A stretch of DNA of 64,000 nucleotides from Polaromonas sp. (GTDB taxonomy: Bacteria > Pseudomonadota > Gammaproteobacteria > Burkholderiales > Burkholderiaceae_C): assembly GCF_010365105.1 (NCBI RefSeq), contig NZ_JAAFGZ010000005.1, positions 124,001 through 188,000 on the forward strand. The letters run 5' to 3'. A program made the translations under genes and the position numbers. Within the stretch, counting starts at the first letter, position 1. Each line of letters begins with the position of its first letter. Below the pieces are notes generated by a model, which was not told the origin of the DNA, ran no database searches, and saw only the letters and a list, made by a program, of their open reading frames with translations. Below are positions 55,113 to 64,000 of this stretch, in pieces.

Positions 55113-55733
55113 ATGGTATCTTTTTGTATCCTTCTTGTTGACGACCACGCCCTGTTTCGCTCTGGCATGCGCCTGGTGCTACAAAGTTACCTGCCACATG
55201 TCGAGGTGCTGGAAGCGGCGTCACTGGAGCAGGCAGTGCGCGGGCGCATAGAGCCCCCCGCGCTGGTGTTGCTGGACATTCAACTGCAAGGTGTGAACGG
55301 GTTAGAGGGCATTGGATTGCTGAAACAGCGCTGGCCTAAGGTGCCTTTGATCATATTGTCTTCGGACCTGGATCCGGCCACTGCACGCTTGGCGCTGCAG
55401 CGCGGCGCAGCCGCCTTTGTGTCCAAAGCCGACACGGCAGAAAAAATTATCCAGGTCATTTACCGAACACTGGCAGGTCACCTGCCCGTCCCAGCCGGGG
55501 CAACTCCGCACAGCAGTGCCAGCGAGGGGGACGCCAAGCCGCGTCTGACACCGCGCCAGTGCGAAGTTCTGGACCTGCTGTGTGAAGGTTTGTCTAACAA
55601 GCTAATTGCCCGTCGTCTAGAACTGTCTGAGTTCACCGTGCGTGGCCATGTCCAGTCCGTTTTTGTCCTGCTGCAGGTAAGCAGTCGTGCACAAGCCACG
55701 TTTGCGGCACGCCGGATCGGCTTGGTTGGCTGA
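55113..55733 (+). CDS. LuxR/NarL-type response regulator
   Basis: This protein of 206 residues has a receiver domain with acidic pocket VDD, phosphorylated D55 (LLDIQLQG) and Lys near 105 (SKAD), followed by a LuxR-type HTH (TPRQCEVLDLLCEGLSNKLIARRLELSEFTVRGHVQ). A short AT-rich gap separates it from the IS. It overlaps the kinase gene by one base (TGATG). It is likely the output of the hybrid kinase next door. Target genes are unknown. Confidence 0.92.
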   Translation: MVSFCILLVDDHALFRSGMRLVLQSYLPHVEVLEAASLEQAVRGRIEPPALVLLDIQLQGVNGLEGIGLLKQRWPKVPLIILSSDLDPATARLALQRGAAAFVSKADTAEKIIQVIYRTLAGHLPVPAGATPHSSASEGDAKPRLTPRQCEVLDLLCEGLSNKLIARRLELSEFTVRGHVQSVFVLLQVSSRAQATFAARRIGLVG

Positions 55734-57502
55734 TGAAAAGGTTTTTTTGTTATCCGACCGTAGATCGCATTCTGGTGGAACAACTGCGTCTGTTGTATGG
55801 CAACCTGGGTAATTCGATGATACCAGCCGTCGCCCTCGCGATATTTTGTGTCATCACGCTGGCCAACGACTCCAACCGGCGTGAGTTATTGCTGTGGTGC
55901 GCCTCCGTGATGACCTCCAAACTTTATATGGTCATTCATGCAAGGCGACAGTTGTCTGCTGGCATCCCAACGGACAAGGCAGATCGCCTGGTCAATCGGC
56001 TAATGCTAATGAAAGCTGTCCATGGCGCCTGTTGGGGTGCGTTGGCTTGGGTCGCGCTGGGCAAAGCCAACGTGTCCGACAACGTATTGGTGTTGGCCGT
56101 GTTGGCGGGCGTTCTCGGCAACAGCATGGCGTTGCTATCGCCGGTACTACCCGTTTTCATATCTTTCATGCTGGCCGGGTCAATTGTCTTAGGGATGCAT
56201 CCCTTGTTGATGAGTGATACGAACTACGGCGCGCTGCTGGCTGTCACTGTTTTGTATCTGATCAGCATGCTGGTGCAAGCGCGAAACTGCGCGACGGCAG
56301 CCCGGGCGGCAATAGAGTTGCGCTTTGAAAACGACGCTCTGGTGAACTTGGCAAATAAAGCGCAGTTCGACGCGGAACAGGCCAACCAGGTCAAATCCAA
56401 ATTTCTGGCTGCTGCAAGCCATGATTTGCGGCAACCAATCCATGCGCAAGGCCTGTTTCTGGGTATATTGGGCCGTACTAATTTATCGGCCTACCAAAGC
56501 AATGTCCTTGCCAGCGCGCAATCGGCTTCTCTGGCGTCGAGTGAGATGCTCAACACACTGCTGGATTTCTCATGTATTGAAGCGGGAGTCATGAGACTTA
56601 ATGTGAAGCCATTTCAATTGCAAATTATGCTCAATAAAATTGAGAATGATTTGGCGCAGCAAGCCGATATCAAAGACATGGTGTACCGCTCCCGCGACAC
56701 CACTATCGTGGTGAATTCAGACGCTTCTCTAGTTGAGATTATTGTGCGAAACCTGGTCTCCAACGCGATCCGTTACACCGATTTTGGTGGCGTGTTGACC
56801 GCTTGCCGCCGCCGCGGTAACCATGTCGTGGTTGAGGTGTGGGACACCGGAATAGGTATCCACCCGGCCCAGCAGCAAAACATATTTCGCGAGTTTCACC
56901 AGCTTGGAAACCCTGAGCGTGACCGATGTAAAGGACTGGGACTGGGCTTGGCCGTTTCGCAGCGCTTGGCTATGCTGTTAGGACATGAATTATCACTGTC
57001 TTCGCGGCCTGGAAAGGGTAGCGTGTTCAGGCTGGTGCTGCCCCTGACAAGCGTTTCTATTACGCACGATATGCCCGCATTCATCTACGACGCGCATTGT
57101 CTAAAGGGGGTGCATGTGCTGGTCATTGACGATGACGAGGCCGTGCTGCTAGGGATGGCGCACTTGCTGCACAGCTGGGGCTGCACTGTCGATACGACCG
57201 ACTCCGTTACCAAATGTTTAGAGCTGTCACGACGACAAAAACCGGCAATCGTGATCAGCGATTACCGGCTGCGTGAGCAGCATACGGGCGCACAAGCGAT
57301 TATGGCGCTGCGCGCTCTACAGGGTGAAAACCTACCGGCCTTGCTGATCACCGGAGACACTGCGCCTGAACGCTTGCGCGATGCTTTGGCCAGCGGCATT
57401 CCACTGCTGCACAAACCGGTATCACCCGAATACCTGTTTCAGACGTTGGCGGAGATCGTCCGTCAGCGCAACGTAGATACATCAGCTTACAAAGCTTGCT
57501 GA
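55733..57502 (+). CDS. Hybrid sensor histidine kinase with C-terminal receiver
   Basis: This protein of 589 residues has about six N-terminal hydrophobic segments (residues 10-190), a phosphoacceptor SHDLRQPIHAQG with H230, an ATPase domain with N box (LVSNAIRYTD) and G boxes (DTGIGIHP, GLGLGLAVSQRLA), and a receiver with D510 (VISDYRL). The SHDLRQP form is typical of a family of hybrid kinases paired with LuxR-type regulators in betaproteobacteria. No signal-sensing domain is recognisable beyond the membrane part. Codon use is less GC-rich than in flanking core genes. Confidence 0.92.
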   Translation: MKRFFCYPTVDRILVEQLRLLYGNLGNSMIPAVALAIFCVITLANDSNRRELLLWCASVMTSKLYMVIHARRQLSAGIPTDKADRLVNRLMLMKAVHGACWGALAWVALGKANVSDNVLVLAVLAGVLGNSMALLSPVLPVFISFMLAGSIVLGMHPLLMSDTNYGALLAVTVLYLISMLVQARNCATAARAAIELRFENDALVNLANKAQFDAEQANQVKSKFLAAASHDLRQPIHAQGLFLGILGRTNLSAYQSNVLASAQSASLASSEMLNTLLDFSCIEAGVMRLNVKPFQLQIMLNKIENDLAQQADIKDMVYRSRDTTIVVNSDASLVEIIVRNLVSNAIRYTDFGGVLTACRRRGNHVVVEVWDTGIGIHPAQQQNIFREFHQLGNPERDRCKGLGLGLAVSQRLAMLLGHELSLSSRPGKGSVFRLVLPLTSVSITHDMPAFIYDAHCLKGVHVLVIDDDEAVLLGMAHLLHSWGCTVDTTDSVTKCLELSRRQKPAIVISDYRLREQHTGAQAIMALRALQGENLPALLITGDTAPERLRDALASGIPLLHKPVSPEYLFQTLAEIVRQRNVDTSAYKAC

Positions 57503-57610
57503 CAATAGGAGTTGCGCAGTCAGAGCCGTTCATGGGCTGGGCAGTACCGGCCTTTCCCCTGCAGTACGTATACATTCCTGAATGGGTTTGATTCATACAA
57601 GAAAAACGAA

Positions 57611-58000
57611 AATGACAAAAACATTAAGAGACAGCAACACGCTCGAATTCAAGCAAAAGTTCGTGCGGCTGATCGATGGAAGCCAGGGCATCGCAGCGAT
57701 CGCCAGAACGCTGGGCGTGGTCGATGAAACATCGCTTAACTGGGTCAAGACCGACAGGCAAGGCAAACTTACAAAGGCGCTGCTGGCCAATCCTGTAAGC
57801 GCCTGACGGACAGAGATCAACCGTTCTGGCTGAACTGACGCGTGTGAAAACGGAGCTCAATACTTTGAAGAAAGCGACTGTGTGCTTCGCGAAAGCTCAG
57901 CGTTGGGATACGCAGTCATCAAGCGCCACCATGGCGTACGGCCAGTGTCTATGAATTGCTGTCAACAGCCGTTCAATACGGCTACACCTGATTTTTTTTT
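57611..58000 (+). pseudogene. IS3-family orfA/orfB remnant
   Basis: The frame begins MTKTLRDSNTLEFKQKFVRL with an HTH (GIAAIARTLGVVDETSLNWVK), ends at 57806, and then sequence ELTRVKTELNTLKKATVCFAK and AVIKRHHGVRPVS continues in other frames. These match the end of orfA and the start of orfB in IS3-type elements. No complete orfB follows. Confidence 0.7.
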
Positions 58001-58309
58001 CATGGTCTTCTTAGACATTACACAGAGATTACATAGCCCAACCAGGACATATTCTTCAACAAAGCTGAGGTGCTGGATTCCACTAGTAAGCCAGCCACTT
58101 TGCAAGAGGTTGAGCATGACTGAGAAGCAGGCGACAGCAAAGACACTGGCACCCACCACGACCAGCGCGATAGGCAGGGCCGCAAATTGCTTGATGCATC
58201 CTTGGCCAGAGATGTGGTGCGCTATGGACTATAGAAGTCCTGGCGGGTGTGCCCGCACGATGGCACGGCCTTGGTGGAAATCCGCGTGGAGGCCAGCGAA
58301 CGGTTCAAC
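58001..58309. other. Intergenic, decayed sequence
   Basis: About 300 bases separate the IS remnant from the Crp/Fnr gene. A minus-strand 65-codon frame (57962-58159) has a hydrophobic stretch, but no start signal or family. It probably represents debris from the insertion events and the promoter of the regulator. Confidence 0.4.
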
Positions 58310-58981
58310 ATGGGTTCTCAGAATATGCGCATGATCAGGCTTGAGCGCATCTACCCCGCCCTGGCGCAAGTACAGCCTTCGCTGGCCGACCTGCAGCCGG
58401 CTATCGCCCCCGTCAGCGTGCCATCCGGCGTGATGCTGTTTGAGGAAAACGCGCCCTGCCTGGGCTTTCCCCTGGTGCTGGAGGGCGAGATCAAGGTGTC
58501 GCGAAGTTCAAGTGATGGCCGCTCGCTGGAGTTGTATCGGGTGGTGCCAGGCGAGTTGTGCCTGGTGTCGTCGGCCTGCCTGTTTCGCACGCAGCCGCTG
58601 TCCGCGCATGGCGTGACGACCCGGCCCAGCAAGCTGCTCCTGATTCCGCCCGACCTGTTCAACCGCTGGCTGGAAACCCCTGCATTTCGCAATGAAGTGC
58701 TGGGCCTGTTCGCCGAACGAATGGCCGATTTGACCGGCTTGATCGACGCGGTGGCTTTTCAAAGGCTGGACCAGCGGCTGGCCGCCGTGCTGCTGGGCAG
58801 GGGAACCCACCTGGCGCTGACGCATCAGGCGCTGGCCGACGAGCTGGGCACGGTGCGCGAAATCGTCTCGCGCCTGCTGCGCCGCTTCGAGCGCGAAGAC
58901 TGGGTGGAACTGGCGCGCGAGCACATTCACATCCGGAACAGCGCCGCGCTGCGCGCCGTGGCCGCCGGCCTGCCCGCCTGA
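58310..58981 (+). CDS. Crp/Fnr family transcriptional regulator
   Basis: This protein of 223 residues (start uncertain: ATG at 58310, 58325 or 58334) has a cyclic-nucleotide-type domain (SVPSGVMLFEENAPCLGFPLVLEGEIKV) and a C-terminal winged helix (LTHQALADELGTVREIVSRLLRRFERE). FNR-type N-terminal Cys cluster is absent. There are Cys residues in the middle (NAPCLGF, GELCLVSSACLF), which could sense redox or thiol signals. It is followed after 108 bases by a DUF2892 gene and a palindrome. Confidence 0.88.
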   Translation: MGSQNMRMIRLERIYPALAQVQPSLADLQPAIAPVSVPSGVMLFEENAPCLGFPLVLEGEIKVSRSSSDGRSLELYRVVPGELCLVSSACLFRTQPLSAHGVTTRPSKLLLIPPDLFNRWLETPAFRNEVLGLFAERMADLTGLIDAVAFQRLDQRLAAVLLGRGTHLALTHQALADELGTVREIVSRLLRRFEREDWVELAREHIHIRNSAALRAVAAGLPA

Positions 58982-59009
58982 ACCGCGCGCCCGCCAATAT
59001 GAGGGTTGC

Positions 59010-59023
59010 GTGACCCAGGTCAC
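59010..59023. promoter_or_regulatory. Palindrome GTGACC-N2-GGTCAC, candidate operator
   Basis: A 14-base palindrome (GTGACCCAGGTCAC) with perfect six-base arms lies 67 bases before the DUF2892 start, right after the regulator gene. It is a likely binding site for a dimeric regulator such as the neighbouring Crp/Fnr protein. This is inference. Confidence 0.5.
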
Positions 59024-59089
59024 AGACCGGGCGTTCGGCAAGGCGTCCAATTCAAGCCATCAACCACTTCATATCAAAGGGAGACAGCC

Positions 59090-59287
59090 ATGAAATCCAA
59101 TGTCGGCGGCATTGACCGCATCCTTCGCATCGCCATCGGACTGGTGCTGATCGGCCTGACCGTGAGCGGCACCATCGGCATGTGGGGCTGGCTGGGCGTT
59201 GTGCCGCTGGCAACCGGCTTCATCGGCTGGTGCCCGCCGTATGCACTCTTCGGCTGGAACACCTGCGGGGTGAAAAACAGAAACTGA
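59090..59287 (+). CDS. DUF2892 small membrane protein
   Basis: This 65-residue protein has two hydrophobic segments and the family pattern NVGGIDRILRIAIGLVLIGL and GWCPPYALFGWNTC. Its start has a good AAAGGGAG site. DUF2892 occurs alone or fused to rhodanese domains (YgaP), often under redox or sulfur control. The preceding palindrome and Crp/Fnr gene fit that. Confidence 0.88.
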   Translation: MKSNVGGIDRILRIAIGLVLIGLTVSGTIGMWGWLGVVPLATGFIGWCPPYALFGWNTCGVKNRN

Positions 59288-59505
59288 CCGCCTGGACTCC
59301 ACAGCGCACGCACGGCCTCTGAAGAGGTCGTTTTCAATGGGGTGGCACGCGTACTGACCGGCACATGACGGGCACCGTGCCCGCAGGCGCCGTCCCCCGA
59401 GGCATTGCCACGGCCGGACCCGTCAACCCATGGCTTGTGCATCAACGCACCGGGAAGAAATCACACAACAAGGCGGCGCCGCTTCATAAAGCCTAAAATT
59501 AAGCG

Positions 59506-60369
59506 GTGAACCCCCAAAACATCCTGAACGCCGACCTGCATTGCCATTCCGTCGTGTCCGACGGCACCATGACACCCGAAGCACTCGCAGAGCGCGCCAA
59601 AATCAATGGCGTCGAGCTGTGGGCGCTGACTGACCATGACGAAATCGGCGGCCAGCACCGGGCTGCCGCCGCTGCCAGGGCGCAAGGCATGGCCTACCTG
59701 ACCGGCACCGAGATTTCTGTGACCTTTGCCGGCGAAACGGTTCACATCGTTGGGCTGGGCTTTGATCCTGACAACGAGGCACTGAAGCAGGGCCTGTACA
59801 ACACCCGCAATGGCCGCGAGCAACGCGCGAGGGAAATGTCGGACTCGCTGGCCAAGGTTGGCATACATGGCGCTTTTGAAGGCGCGTTGAAATTTGTCGG
59901 CAACCCTGAACTGATTTCCCGAACCCACTTCGCCCGCCACCTGGTGGAATCCGGCATCTGCAAGGAGACCAACGAGGTCTTTCGCAAATACCTGACCGAA
60001 GGCAAGCCCGGCTACGTGCCGCACCGCTGGGCGACCCTGAAGGATGCCGTCACCTGGATCACGCAGGCACAGGGCATTGCGGTGATTGCCCACCCGGGCC
60101 GCTACAACTTCTCGGCCAATGCCGAATATGCGCTGTTCACCGAGTTCAAGGAGCATGGCGGGCGCGGGGTGGAAGTGGTTACGGGCAGCCATACAAAGCA
60201 GGAATTCATCAAGTATGCCGAAACCGCCAAGGAATTCGGCTTGGGGGCCTCGCGTGGCAGCGACTTTCACAGCCCCGACGAAAGCCATACCGATCTGGGC
60301 ACGCTGCCCTTCCTGCCGGGCGACCTGACGCCGGTGTGGGAACTGGTGGCTGGCCGAATCCAGGCATGA
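59506..60369 (+). CDS. PHP-domain phosphoesterase (3',5'-nucleoside bisphosphate phosphatase type)
   Basis: This protein of 287 residues starts at GTG. Metal-ligand motifs are DLHCHSVVSDG at 10-20 and LTDHDEIGG near 43, with a later IAHPGRYN and DFHSP near 261. It resembles YciV/Rnm, which hydrolyse nucleoside 3',5'-bisphosphates or short RNAs. It is upstream of a YciO-type gene with a transporter gene in between, partly like the yciV-yciO neighbourhood of E. coli. Confidence 0.87.
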   Translation: MNPQNILNADLHCHSVVSDGTMTPEALAERAKINGVELWALTDHDEIGGQHRAAAAARAQGMAYLTGTEISVTFAGETVHIVGLGFDPDNEALKQGLYNTRNGREQRAREMSDSLAKVGIHGAFEGALKFVGNPELISRTHFARHLVESGICKETNEVFRKYLTEGKPGYVPHRWATLKDAVTWITQAQGIAVIAHPGRYNFSANAEYALFTEFKEHGGRGVEVVTGSHTKQEFIKYAETAKEFGLGASRGSDFHSPDESHTDLGTLPFLPGDLTPVWELVAGRIQA

Positions 60370-61271
60370 GCGGCGCGGGCAGAACACCTCCGAACACACT
60401 GGCGGGGATTGGACTTCTGGTGGCGGCCGTGGCCTGCTTTGCCGTCCTCGACACCACCACCAAGATCATCTCCCTGAGCGTTCCTGTGGTCATGGCGCTG
60501 TGGTTTCGCTACGCCTTCCAGGCCATTGCCACCACGGTAGCCATGCTGCCTTCGCGCGGCTGGAGTTTGCTGCGAACTGCCCATCCCAAGTTCCAGTGCC
60601 TGCGCGGCGTACTGCTGCTGACGACGAGCGTGTTTGCATTTTTCAGCCTCAAACACATGCCGGTGGGGGAATTCACCGCGATTGTCATGATCACGCCGCT
60701 GGTCATCACACTGCTGGCGTCGCTCACGCTGGGTGAGCGGGTTTCGGTACTGCGCTGGATGCTGGTGATTGGCGGCTTCGTGGGCACGCTGATCATCATC
60801 CGGCCAGGCGGAAACCAATTCAGCTGGGCCATGCTGCTGCCGCTGGGCCTGGTGATTTCCCATGCCTGGTTCCAGATCCTGACCAGCCGGCTGGCACGCA
60901 CCGAAGACCCGGTCACCATGCATTTCTACACCGGCTGGGTTGGCACGCTGCTGGCATCGCTGGCCTTGCCGTTTGCCTGGACCTGGCTGAACTCGTGGAC
61001 GCTGTGGGCCGGCCTGGGGCTGATGGGCCTGATGGGCACCGTGGGGCATTTCATGATGATCCTGGCGTATGCCCGCGCGCCGGTTTCCACCCTGACGCCG
61101 TTTTTGTATGCCCAGATCGGCTTTGCCATGCTGGGTGGCTGGCTGGCGTTTTCCCATGTGCCCGATGAACTGTCGCTGCTGGGCATGGGCATGATCGCCG
61201 TGTGCGGTGCCACGGGCGCATGGCTGGCCGTGCGCGAAAGCCGCGTCCTTATCCAAGCCCCTGAATCCTGA
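60366..61271 (+). CDS. DMT/EamA-family transporter
   Basis: This membrane protein of 301 residues has ten segments and two EamA repeats. FAVLDTTTKIISLSVPVVMALWFRY and RGVLLLTTSVFAFFSLKHMPVGEFTAIVMITPL mark the first. The ATG overlaps the PHP stop (ATGA). The substrate is unknown. It probably is cotranscribed with the PHP and YciO genes. Confidence 0.9.
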   Translation: MSGAGRTPPNTLAGIGLLVAAVACFAVLDTTTKIISLSVPVVMALWFRYAFQAIATTVAMLPSRGWSLLRTAHPKFQCLRGVLLLTTSVFAFFSLKHMPVGEFTAIVMITPLVITLLASLTLGERVSVLRWMLVIGGFVGTLIIIRPGGNQFSWAMLLPLGLVISHAWFQILTSRLARTEDPVTMHFYTGWVGTLLASLALPFAWTWLNSWTLWAGLGLMGLMGTVGHFMMILAYARAPVSTLTPFLYAQIGFAMLGGWLAFSHVPDELSLLGMGMIAVCGATGAWLAVRESRVLIQAPES

Positions 61272-61281
61272 AAGGAAGGCC

Positions 61282-61917
61282 ATGGCCCAGTTATTTGAAG
61301 TTCATCCCGACAATCCACCGGCGCGTCTGCTCAAGCAGGCCGTTGCCCTGATCCAGCGCGGCGGCATTGCCGCCGTGCCGACCGATTCCAGCTATGCGCT
61401 GGTCTGCCAGCTTGACGACAAGGCAGCGTCCGACAGCCTGCGCCGCATTCGCGGGGTGGACGACAAGCACCACCTCACGCTGCTGTGCCGTGACCTGAGC
61501 GAGTTGTCCAACTATGCGCGGGTCGACAACAAGCAGTTCCGGCTGCTCAAGGGTGCCACCCCCGGTCCCTACACCTTCATTCTGGAAGCCAGCAAGGAAG
61601 TGCCGCGCCGCCTGAGTCATCCGTCGCGCAAGACCATCGGCCTTCGCGTTCCCGACCACAAGACCCTGCAAGCCCTGCTGGAACTGCATGGCGGCCCGTT
61701 GCTGGCCACGACGTTGATTCCGCGCGGCGAAACCGAATCCATCAGCGACCCGCAGGACATTCCCGGCCCGCTGGAACGCGAACTTGCCGCCGTCATAGAC
61801 GCCGGCGCCTGCTACAAGGAACCGACCACCGTGGTCGACCTGACGCCGATGGCCAACGGCGACGACCCGGTGGTGGTCCGGCAGGGCCGGGGCGAACTGG
61901 CGCTGCTCGGGCTGTGA
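61282..61917 (+). CDS. YciO/Sua5-family protein (L-threonylcarbamoyladenylate synthase-like)
   Basis: This cytoplasmic protein of 211 residues has the Sua5/YrdC fold: LIQRGGIAAVPTDSSYALVC, then the basic stretch RRIRGVDDKHHLTLLCRDL and PGPYTFIL. It is the YciO-like subgroup with a shorter C-terminus than Sua5. It may make threonylcarbamoyl-AMP for tRNA t6A, but YciO activity is less certain than TsaC. A good AAGGAAGG precedes the start. Confidence 0.9.
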   Translation: MAQLFEVHPDNPPARLLKQAVALIQRGGIAAVPTDSSYALVCQLDDKAASDSLRRIRGVDDKHHLTLLCRDLSELSNYARVDNKQFRLLKGATPGPYTFILEASKEVPRRLSHPSRKTIGLRVPDHKTLQALLELHGGPLLATTLIPRGETESISDPQDIPGPLERELAAVIDAGACYKEPTTVVDLTPMANGDDPVVVRQGRGELALLGL

Positions 61918-61952
61918 GGCGCCGACAGCAGGGCGTCTGACACAATCAGGCC

Positions 61953-62621
61953 ATGGACATTGCCAACCTGATTCAAACCGTCGCCCTTTACGCACTGCCC
62001 GTGCTGTTCGCCATCACCATCCATGAAGCCGCGCATGGCTACGCAGCGCGCCATTTTGGCGACAACACGGCCTATCTGCAGGGCCGCATGACGCTGAACC
62101 CGCTCAAGCACATCGACCCGGTGGGCACGATCCTGATGCCGCTGGTGCTTTACTTTGCCACCTCGGGCGCGTTTTTGTTTGGTTACGCCAAACCGGTTCC
62201 GGTGAATTTCGGCGCCCTGCGCAACCCAAAGCGCGACATGGTCTGGGTGGCGCTGGCCGGTCCGGCGTCGAACTTTGCGCAGGCCATTTTCTGGGCGCTG
62301 ATGCTGGTGGTCCTGGCGGCCACAGGCATTGAAGAGCCTTTTTTCCTGAAGATGGCGCAGGCCGGGATTTTGGTCAACCTGGTGATGTGGGCGTTCAATT
62401 TGTTTCCGCTGCCGCCGCTCGACGGTGGCCGCATCCTGGTCGGCCTGCTGCCCTGGAAGCAGGCGCAGATGGTCTCGCGCCTTGAACCGTGGGGTTTTTT
62501 CATCGTCATGGGCCTGGTGCTGGCCGGTGTTGTCGGCACCCTGTGGCTGCGCCCGCTCATGACTCTGGGCTATGCCGTGATCAACACGCTGATTTCTCCG
62601 CTGCTGTCCCTGCTGGGCTGA
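61953..62621 (+). CDS. Site-2 protease family (M50) membrane protein
   Basis: This inner-membrane protein of 222 residues has the zinc motif HEAAH (H24, E25, H28) and a later PPLDGGRIL ligand motif. It is a short S2P homologue without PDZ. Substrates are unknown. It is 35 bases after the YciO gene and 22 bases before trpS on the same strand. Confidence 0.92.
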   Translation: MDIANLIQTVALYALPVLFAITIHEAAHGYAARHFGDNTAYLQGRMTLNPLKHIDPVGTILMPLVLYFATSGAFLFGYAKPVPVNFGALRNPKRDMVWVALAGPASNFAQAIFWALMLVVLAATGIEEPFFLKMAQAGILVNLVMWAFNLFPLPPLDGGRILVGLLPWKQAQMVSRLEPWGFFIVMGLVLAGVVGTLWLRPLMTLGYAVINTLISPLLSLLG

Positions 62622-62643
62622 TTTTTTCATTTCCATTTTCCGC

Positions 62644-63963
62644 ATGACCTCCACTTCTTCCGCACCGCTCCAGCGTTTCCTGACCGGCATCACCACCACC
62701 GGCACCCCGCACCTGGGCAATTTCGTCGGCTCCATCCGCCCGTCCGTGGCGGCCAGCCGCCTGCCCGGCGTGCAGAGCTTTTACTTCCTGGCCGACTACC
62801 ACGCGCTGATCAAGTGCGGCGACCCGGCGCGCATCCAGCGCTCGACGCTGGAAATTGCCGCCAGCTGGCTGGCCGCCGGTCTGGACCCGGAACGCGTGAT
62901 GTTCTACCGCCAGTCCGACATTCCGGAAATCACTGAACTCACCTGGCTGCTGACCTGCGTCACCGGCAAGGGCGTGCTGAACCGCGCCCATGCCTACAAG
63001 GCGTCGGTAGACAAGAACGAAGCCGCCGGCAATGACCCGGATGCCGATGTCACGGCCGGCCTGTTCATGTACCCGGTGCTGATGGGCGCCGACATTTTGA
63101 TGTTCAAGGCGCACAAGGTGCCGGTCGGGCGTGACCAGATCCAGCACATTGAAATGGCGCGCGACATGGCACAACGCTTCAACCACCTGTACGGCGACCA
63201 CCTGGTGCTGCCCGAAGCGGCCATCGAGGAATCCGTCGCCCTGCTGCCAGGGCTGGACGGCCGCAAGATGAGCAAGAGCTACGACAACACGATCCCCCTG
63301 TTCACGCCGCGCGACCAGTTGCGCAAGCTGATCGCCGGCATCGTCACCGACTCGCGTGCCCCCGGCGAAGCCAAGGACACCGAAGGCTCTGCCCTGTTCC
63401 AGATCTACCAGGCCTTTGCGAAAGAAAGCGAAACCGCCGCGCTGCGCCAGGCGTATGCCGACGGCATTGGTTGGGGCGATGCCAAGCAGATGCTGTTCGA
63501 GCGCATCGACCAGGAAGTGGCCCCGATGCGCGAGCGCTACCAGGATCTGATAGCCCATCCACAGGAAATCGAAAAGCTGCTGCAAGCCGGTGCTGCAAAG
63601 GCACGGGCAGTGGCGGCGCCGTTCATGGGCGAATTGCGGCGCGCTGTCGGCCTGCGCAACCTGGGTTTTTCAGCCCCTGTTGCCGCTAAAAGCAAGGCCA
63701 TCAAGACAGCCGCTCCGGCTTTCAAGCAATATCGTGAAAAAGACGGCCGGTTCTACTTCAAGCTGCTGGATGCGGAGGGGAGGCTGTTGCTGCGAAGTCG
63801 TGGATTTGAAGACCCCAAAGAAGTAGCACTGGTCATTTCCAGTTTGCAGCAGGGCGGTGCGGTGGCGTTGACGGCGATGGGCAACATGCTGGAAACCGCG
63901 CCGGGCATTGCACAGGACGAACTTGCCACGGCGCTGGCGTTCTTTGGCATTTCGCAAGCCTGA
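62644..63963 (+). CDS. trpS: Tryptophanyl-tRNA synthetase with C-terminal extension
   Basis: This protein of 439 residues charges tRNA-Trp. The HIGH-type motif is TPHLGNFVG at about 19-27 and KMSKS is at 208-212. About 100 residues beyond the usual 335-residue length follow, with YREKDGRFYFKLLDAEGRLLLRSRGFEDPKE near 363-393, a small DUF1508-like fold. This extended TrpS form occurs in Burkholderiales. Confidence 0.95.
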   Translation: MTSTSSAPLQRFLTGITTTGTPHLGNFVGSIRPSVAASRLPGVQSFYFLADYHALIKCGDPARIQRSTLEIAASWLAAGLDPERVMFYRQSDIPEITELTWLLTCVTGKGVLNRAHAYKASVDKNEAAGNDPDADVTAGLFMYPVLMGADILMFKAHKVPVGRDQIQHIEMARDMAQRFNHLYGDHLVLPEAAIEESVALLPGLDGRKMSKSYDNTIPLFTPRDQLRKLIAGIVTDSRAPGEAKDTEGSALFQIYQAFAKESETAALRQAYADGIGWGDAKQMLFERIDQEVAPMRERYQDLIAHPQEIEKLLQAGAAKARAVAAPFMGELRRAVGLRNLGFSAPVAAKSKAIKTAAPAFKQYREKDGRFYFKLLDAEGRLLLRSRGFEDPKEVALVISSLQQGGAVALTAMGNMLETAPGIAQDELATALAFFGISQA

Positions 63964-64000
63964 TTGACACGTCAGGGAAAAACGCAAAAAAGCCGGTTGA

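Overview
The window looks like chromosomal DNA of a betaproteobacterium of the family Comamonadaceae, and Polaromonas or a close relative is the best guess. The evidence is the high GC content, the ribF-ileS-lspA order, the lolC-lolD next to recJ arrangement, tripartite tricarboxylate transporter genes, and short dispersed repeats that I associate with this family. The genus call is inference from gene content and remembered protein sequence, not from any search.

Layout. 0-8.8 kb: a partial HNH-type gene, ribF, ileS, lspA, a beta-propeller lipoprotein, a glycine-rich RRM protein and a Na/Pi cotransporter. 8.8-20.2 kb: a DUF1800-DUF1501 exported pair, a quinone oxidoreductase, two EamA exporters, a phosphoethanolamine-transferase-like sulfatase-fold enzyme, an SDR, and tctBA without tctC. 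20.3-25.4 kb: a lone GspE/PilB-type ATPase, a spermidine-synthase-like protein, and a tightly overlapping trio of TatD nuclease, uracil/hypoxanthine-type DNA glycosylase and a tyrosine-recombinase-fold protein that has lost catalytic residues. 25.7-30 kb: a membrane-anchored S1C protease followed by MoxR-DUF58-VWA. 30-34.6 kb: a patatin-like lipase and a four-gene J-domain operon of uncharacterised acidic proteins. 34.9-40.7 kb: a Lys/Ala-repeat secreted protein, lolD, lolC, a PGM-like conserved protein, recJ and a 24-residue membrane peptide.

The most interesting part is 40.8-52.6 kb, which holds two adjacent minus-strand blocks. The first encodes a tubulin-like GTPase of about 1000 residues, a zinc-ribbon membrane protein and an orphan TAXI-type periplasmic binding protein. 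The last two share a C-terminal CSx6GLCR motif, and copies of a dispersed repeat flank the whole block. The second block encodes a small exported Asn/Ser-rich protein, a CsgG/HfaB-type outer-membrane lipoprotein and a 1591-residue repeat protein, in the order of Caulobacter hfaA-hfaB-hfaD. This suggests a curli/holdfast-anchor-like nucleation-secretion system with a very large exported subunit.

53.3-58.2 kb is an AT-richer, probably acquired islet: a dead IS3-family element, a LuxR-type response regulator with a hybrid histidine kinase, and a second IS3 remnant. 58.3-64 kb returns to core genes: a Crp/Fnr regulator with a DUF2892 protein, a PHP phosphoesterase, a DMT transporter, a YciO-type protein, a site-2 protease homologue and trpS. 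I saw no rRNA, tRNA or CRISPR array.
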